From positions 1 to 22,918 of IMG/VR virus record IMGVR_UViG_3300020430_000099: a stretch of DNA of 22,918 nt; one strand, written 5' to 3'. Below, piece by piece: positions 19,389 to 22,918 of the stretch. A model generated the notes under the pieces. The model had not been told where the DNA came from. It ran no database searches and worked only from the letters and a program-made list of their open reading frames with translations. The DNA comes from a virus. Numbering within the stretch: the stretch's first letter is position 1; each line of letters opens with the position of its first letter. The translations under genes and the position numbers were made by a program.

Positions 19389-21334
19389 AATATTTGAAGT
19401 GAAGGTTTACGTATATAATATGCTTCATCACCTAATAGTAGATAAGGTAATGTAATTGTATCTATTGTTAACTGTCCTGATTCTTCATTTCTTGTAACAT
19501 TTGTTCCAGCTTTCTCTAAATACTTTACATTTTCTTCTTTTACTATAATAGGAGTTGGAAGTTGTATTTGAATATTAAATATAGATTCATCATCTTTTCT
19601 AGTTTCTTTCATTTTAAGAAACATGTGATCTTTTTCATCATCAGAAAGATTTTTAAAGTTACTTTGTATTTGTTTTATGTTAGAAGGATCTTTAATAAAA
19701 GAAATATATAACTCTCCACCTATTTTCTTTGTATTAGAAGTGTCTATTGATGCTACTTTAAAATATCTATCTACTCCCATACCTACAACAAAAGGATTAA
19801 GATCTATATCAGAGTAATCTATATTAGCTCTTTCTTTGTTTGTAATACCTTGATGATATTTACGCAGTAACTTTCCTAGAGTGTCAGAGTCAGTTAATGC
19901 TCCCTCATCATATTCTTTAGCTGCAGCCAATATATTGAAAGCAAGTCCTACTTTTTCTGAATCACTTGGAGCATAATTATCTGCAAATCGTTTTGCATCA
20001 GTTAATAAATTACCTAGAGCTAAAGCTCGTACTTGTACGTTTTGTAAGGCTGCTTTAGATAATTGATTTTGTACTGTTGTAGATGTACTACGAGTAGCTG
20101 CTGGCATTAGTTGAGTTAATACAGCTTTGGTTTCAGGGGATTGATAAATAGATGAATCAGAAAATAAAGAAGCTGCTTTATTAATAATTTTAGAGCTTAC
20201 CTTAGCAGGGTCAATTTCTAGCTTTTTTAACTCTTTAGAAGTTATATATTCTTGCCCATCAATTCTAGTTCCAGTTAATTCAATAACTTCTCCCCAGATA
20301 TTTTTTCTATCTTCTTTAAATTGAACTGGAGTCGCATCCCCAAATGTATCAACATACTTTTTTGTTTCTGCATCACTTGTATCAAAAGTTTTATACTCTT
20401 TAGGAATACCATCTTTACCTACTTTGGTTTCAATCATGCTTCTGAGTGTAATAGTCTCTCCAGCCACTTCATGTTCTTTATCTTCATACCTTCTATTTAT
20501 TAGCCTCATTGCAGGTAAAGGATATTTTTTAAAGAAATCTTCTGACTTTTTAGCTACATTTAGTGCTGTATCAATATTAAGTCCTTGCCTAAATAACTCT
20601 AGTGCTTTATTTCTTTCTCTAAGAGTTGTTGTATTAGATTGAATAACTGCTTCACTACTAGATTGTCTATCTTCTTTAGTTAAACCACGTTCAGTAATTT
20701 TTCTAATTAAAGCATCACCTATGCTCTTTGCGTTAGGATTAGACTTTTTTATTTCATCAAATAAATCTTGAGAAGATTCAAAGTCTTCTCCTGGCTCCGC
20801 AGTCAACATACGTTTAGCCTTTAAGTAATTACCATAAATACCCTGAGTAGAATTTTCAGGATTAAAGTCTGCTTTAGCGTAGTCATCTCCGAATAATGTG
20901 TGATTAATTAAGTCTTGTCTTAATTTAATTTTGCTTTCGTCATTTATCCAAGGTACATTATTAGGGCCATATTTAGTATTCCAGTTAGGTATAATCTTAG
21001 AAAAGAAACCGTCATCAAACCTTTCTTCTGCCTTTTTTCTATAAAAATCAGCGACAGACATACCATTAGCTACAGCTTGATCTTCTATTCCTTGAAAACT
21101 TTTTCTTAATTCTGTGTTTCTTTTTGCTAGTCTTTCAGCAATTTTAACTGGCTCTTGCTTTAAGTAGTTTTCATACTTCTTTTCAAATATTTTATCGCCC
21201 AGCCTCATAGCTAGGCCAAGTCCAGTTTCTATTAATTGCGCTTTTCTATTACGCCTTCTTGCTCTTCGAAAGCCTTCATCTTGCCTATCAAGTAAGCTTT
21301 GTCCTAAACCTTCTATTCCAGTTACTTGTACCAT
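19385..21334 (-). CDS. large putative internal virion protein
   Basis: A 649-residue, largely helical, charged protein. The N-terminus is arginine-rich (FRRARRRNRKAQ) and followed by GLGLAMRLGDKIFEKKYENY. The C-terminus is strand-rich (IQIQLPTPIIVKEENVKYLE, TIDTITLPYLLLGDE). Long helical proteins of this kind next to a >1000-aa protein resemble the internal core and ejection protein set of podoviruses (T7 gp15-like position). No catalytic motif is visible. Its start follows the stop of the preceding gene directly, and its end overlaps the next gene by ATGA. Confidence 0.65.
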   Translation of the reverse strand: MVQVTGIEGLGQSLLDRQDEGFRRARRRNRKAQLIETGLGLAMRLGDKIFEKKYENYLKQEPVKIAERLAKRNTELRKSFQGIEDQAVANGMSVADFYRKKAEERFDDGFFSKIIPNWNTKYGPNNVPWINDESKIKLRQDLINHTLFGDDYAKADFNPENSTQGIYGNYLKAKRMLTAEPGEDFESSQDLFDEIKKSNPNAKSIGDALIRKITERGLTKEDRQSSSEAVIQSNTTTLRERNKALELFRQGLNIDTALNVAKKSEDFFKKYPLPAMRLINRRYEDKEHEVAGETITLRSMIETKVGKDGIPKEYKTFDTSDAETKKYVDTFGDATPVQFKEDRKNIWGEVIELTGTRIDGQEYITSKELKKLEIDPAKVSSKIINKAASLFSDSSIYQSPETKAVLTQLMPAATRSTSTTVQNQLSKAALQNVQVRALALGNLLTDAKRFADNYAPSDSEKVGLAFNILAAAKEYDEGALTDSDTLGKLLRKYHQGITNKERANIDYSDIDLNPFVVGMGVDRYFKVASIDTSNTKKIGGELYISFIKDPSNIKQIQSNFKNLSDDEKDHMFLKMKETRKDDESIFNIQIQLPTPIIVKEENVKYLEKAGTNVTRNEESGQLTIDTITLPYLLLGDEAYYIRKPSLQIL

Positions 21335-21862
21335 TTATGCTTCCCTCGCTAATAAAGAGCGACCTTCAGGAATTTGTTCTATCTGATCCTCTACACTTTT
21401 AGGTATTACACCTTCAGGTATCTTTTGAGTTTCTTTGAATTTATCAAAGCTTTCCATCTTACCAAAAATAACATCTTCTTCTTCTGCTGCATCATCTATA
21501 CTTTCATCATCGTAGATAACAGGATCTATTAATGCTCTTTCAGCTAGAGCTAATATCATGTAAGTAGTAGGTTCAATTAATCTTAAAAGTAAATCAGGAT
21601 TCCATAATCCTTCTGTAAATCCTTTAAATAATATAACTCTTGTTATATCCATAATAGGAACACCATCTTCTAGTGAATCCATCATAGAATCATAAAGATC
21701 TTCATCTACTAATTTACTAAAAATATGTTCTGAAGCAGTATGAACAGAACTAAACTGAGGGGCTTTCTCCCAAGGCCAAGGACTTTCAGGATCACTTGTA
21801 AGACTTTCCCCTGGAATAGGTCTATCCATATTAGCAAAATATTTTCTTTCTAGATCATCCAT
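21335..21862 (-). CDS. conserved acidic virion-region protein
   Basis: This 175-residue acidic protein begins MDDLERKYFANMDRPIPGES and contains LTSDPESPWPWEKAPQF, then GVPIMDITRVILFKGFTEGL, then WNPDLLLRLIEPTTYMILAL. I recognise this pattern (PIPGxSLTxDPExPxPWExPP, GFxEGxWNPDLxxxLIEPxxY) as a conserved protein in marine phage structural modules. Its function is unknown. It lies between the large virion proteins, suggesting a virion or assembly component. Confidence 0.75.
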   Translation of the reverse strand: MDDLERKYFANMDRPIPGESLTSDPESPWPWEKAPQFSSVHTASEHIFSKLVDEDLYDSMMDSLEDGVPIMDITRVILFKGFTEGLWNPDLLLRLIEPTTYMILALAERALIDPVIYDDESIDDAAEEEDVIFGKMESFDKFKETQKIPEGVIPKSVEDQIEQIPEGRSLLAREA

Positions 21863-21880
21863 TTAATTATTCTCAAGCCA

Positions 21881-22918
21881 TTAAGTTGCCATTAGGTTTT
21901 GATTCATAGCTGGCAGCACGTTGGGATAAAGAGGTTGCATAGCTTTAATTTGCTCCATGTTAGCTTGATTTAGGCCATAAGTAACTGCATCAAATGGATT
22001 CTGTTGTGATGAACCCATAGCCACCATTGTATTAAAGTCTACTTCATCTCGTTCAATTCTTTCATCTGGCGTTGTAACAGTATATGCAGTACCTCGCCCC
22101 TCATCTATCTCTTCTGGGCCAGTAAGTGCAGAATAAGCAGAAGCTATAGTGCTAACAGGTTTTTCTACTAGTTTAGCTCCAAAATCTTTTGCCATTCCTA
22201 TACCTTCTGATGTAACTGCAGAACCTGCTTTTTCTAATAAAGAAGGAGTCTTTTCTACAGCTATGTCTTGAATACCTATCCCTTTAAAGGCTTCTTTTTG
22301 AGCTTCATTAACTACTCTTGAACCTGCATCTAATATACTTTCTTTAGCAGCATCTTGAACTAATGTAGCATCTGCACTTCCTGCAAACTCAACATTACGT
22401 CTAGCTCCTCCAATACTTTTCTCTACATTTTGAAAAGGATTATTACTAACTGTAGATGTAGGATTAGTAATAACAGTTCCTTGCTTAGCAATCTCATTTA
22501 CTATAGTTCCTTCTTGAGCTGCAAGTGAGAATAAATCCGTATTAAGCTCAGTTCCAAAAGCAATTTTACTTCCAGTTATTTCTGGATTTAATTTAAGTAG
22601 ATTCTCTGGAGACATACCTAAATTATTTGCCATATCTTCAACAGATATACCTGCTTTACTTACAACTTTAATAGTCCCATCTCTAGCACCTGCCTTCCAA
22701 ACATTGCCTATATTTTTAAATGCTGCGCTAGTTCTACTAAAAGCAGAATTTTCAGGGCCAAAGAAAGTAGGAGCTGCACTTTTTATTTGAAACAAACCTG
22801 TGCTTGTTCCAAATTTATTTAAAGCTGTTTTACCAAATTCAGTTATAGCAGTAGTAATACTATTAAATCCTGCTTTAACTGCAGTTCCAAATCTATGCGC
22901 TCCTGCTAGTATTTTACT
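21881..22918 (-). CDS. LysM-like virion protein, 5' end beyond the window
   Basis: The frame stays open to the right edge, giving 345 visible residues; the TTG at 22795 is internal, since 41 more in-frame codons precede it within the window. A LysM-like domain lies at about visible residues 82-126: TIKVVSKAGISVEDMANNLG, then MSPENLLKLNPEITG, then IAFGTELN. It would bind peptidoglycan in the virion during entry. The rest is helical and Ala/Ser-rich. The last part (YGLNQANMEQIKAMQPLYPN) is unlike any domain I know. Probably one of the internal or tail virion proteins. Confidence 0.68.
   Translation of the reverse strand, partial: SKILAGAHRFGTAVKAGFNSITTAITEFGKTALNKFGTSTGLFQIKSAAPTFFGPENSAFSRTSAAFKNIGNVWKAGARDGTIKVVSKAGISVEDMANNLGMSPENLLKLNPEITGSKIAFGTELNTDLFSLAAQEGTIVNEIAKQGTVITNPTSTVSNNPFQNVEKSIGGARRNVEFAGSADATLVQDAAKESILDAGSRVVNEAQKEAFKGIGIQDIAVEKTPSLLEKAGSAVTSEGIGMAKDFGAKLVEKPVSTIASAYSALTGPEEIDEGRGTAYTVTTPDERIERDEVDFNTMVAMGSSQQNPFDAVTYGLNQANMEQIKAMQPLYPNVLPAMNQNLMAT

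Noticed and set aside
20321-20642. Two forward frames inside the 649-aa gene
   Set aside because: Antisense shadows of a long virion gene with no ribosome sites.
22793-22795. TTG as the start of the rightmost - strand gene
   Set aside because: The same frame continues open for 41 more codons to the window edge, so the true start lies outside.

Overview
The window is a piece of a tailed-phage genome, most likely a lytic, short-tailed marine phage of an AT-rich host. The replication genes resemble those of T7: single-strand binding protein, primase-helicase, family A DNA polymerase, nuclease and endonuclease I. Around them lie many small genes of kinds common in ocean viromes. No phage RNA polymerase, integrase, terminase, portal or capsid gene lies inside the window, so the exact phage group cannot be fixed.

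Layout. Positions 1-6008 (+ strand) hold small, mostly unrecognised genes, plus a DUF932-like protein, an SSB and a possible ribbon-helix-helix protein. Positions 6124-12540 (+) form a compact replication and recombination operon whose genes mostly overlap by 1-11 bases. Position 12541 to about 12798 is a structured non-coding leader to the last + gene (12799-13011). From 13013 to the right edge everything is on the - strand. Read in transcription order (right to left), this arm has a LysM-like virion protein (cut by the edge), a conserved acidic protein, two very large putative internal virion proteins (649 and 1134 aa), four small strongly basic proteins, then a lysis cassette (M15 endopeptidase, 3TM holin, EF-hand membrane protein, a 19-aa membrane peptide and a coiled-coil membrane protein). 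The two arms converge with one base between stop codons.

The most interesting signal is RNA-level. Five intergenic copies of a ~60-nt hairpin (64-124, 397-455, 1100-1156, 2697-2755, 4644-4702) keep a nine-base apical loop ending ACGTAGTG, while their stems change in a base-pair-preserving way. This points to selection on RNA structure, perhaps processing sites like the RNase III sites of T7 early mRNA. The other large gaps of the + arm contain perfect helices arranged as pseudoknots (1667-1753, 2610-2683, 3974-4090, 6056-6097, 12631-12764). Three of these gaps also carry CTCCTT elements that can pair with the AAGGAG ribosome-binding site of the next gene. I recognise none of these as a known riboswitch or ncRNA family. 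Together they suggest that the early arm relies heavily on structured mRNA leaders. I saw no comparable large structures in the - strand arm, where gaps are short, apart from one small hairpin placed between a Shine-Dalgarno sequence and its start codon (13784-13805).
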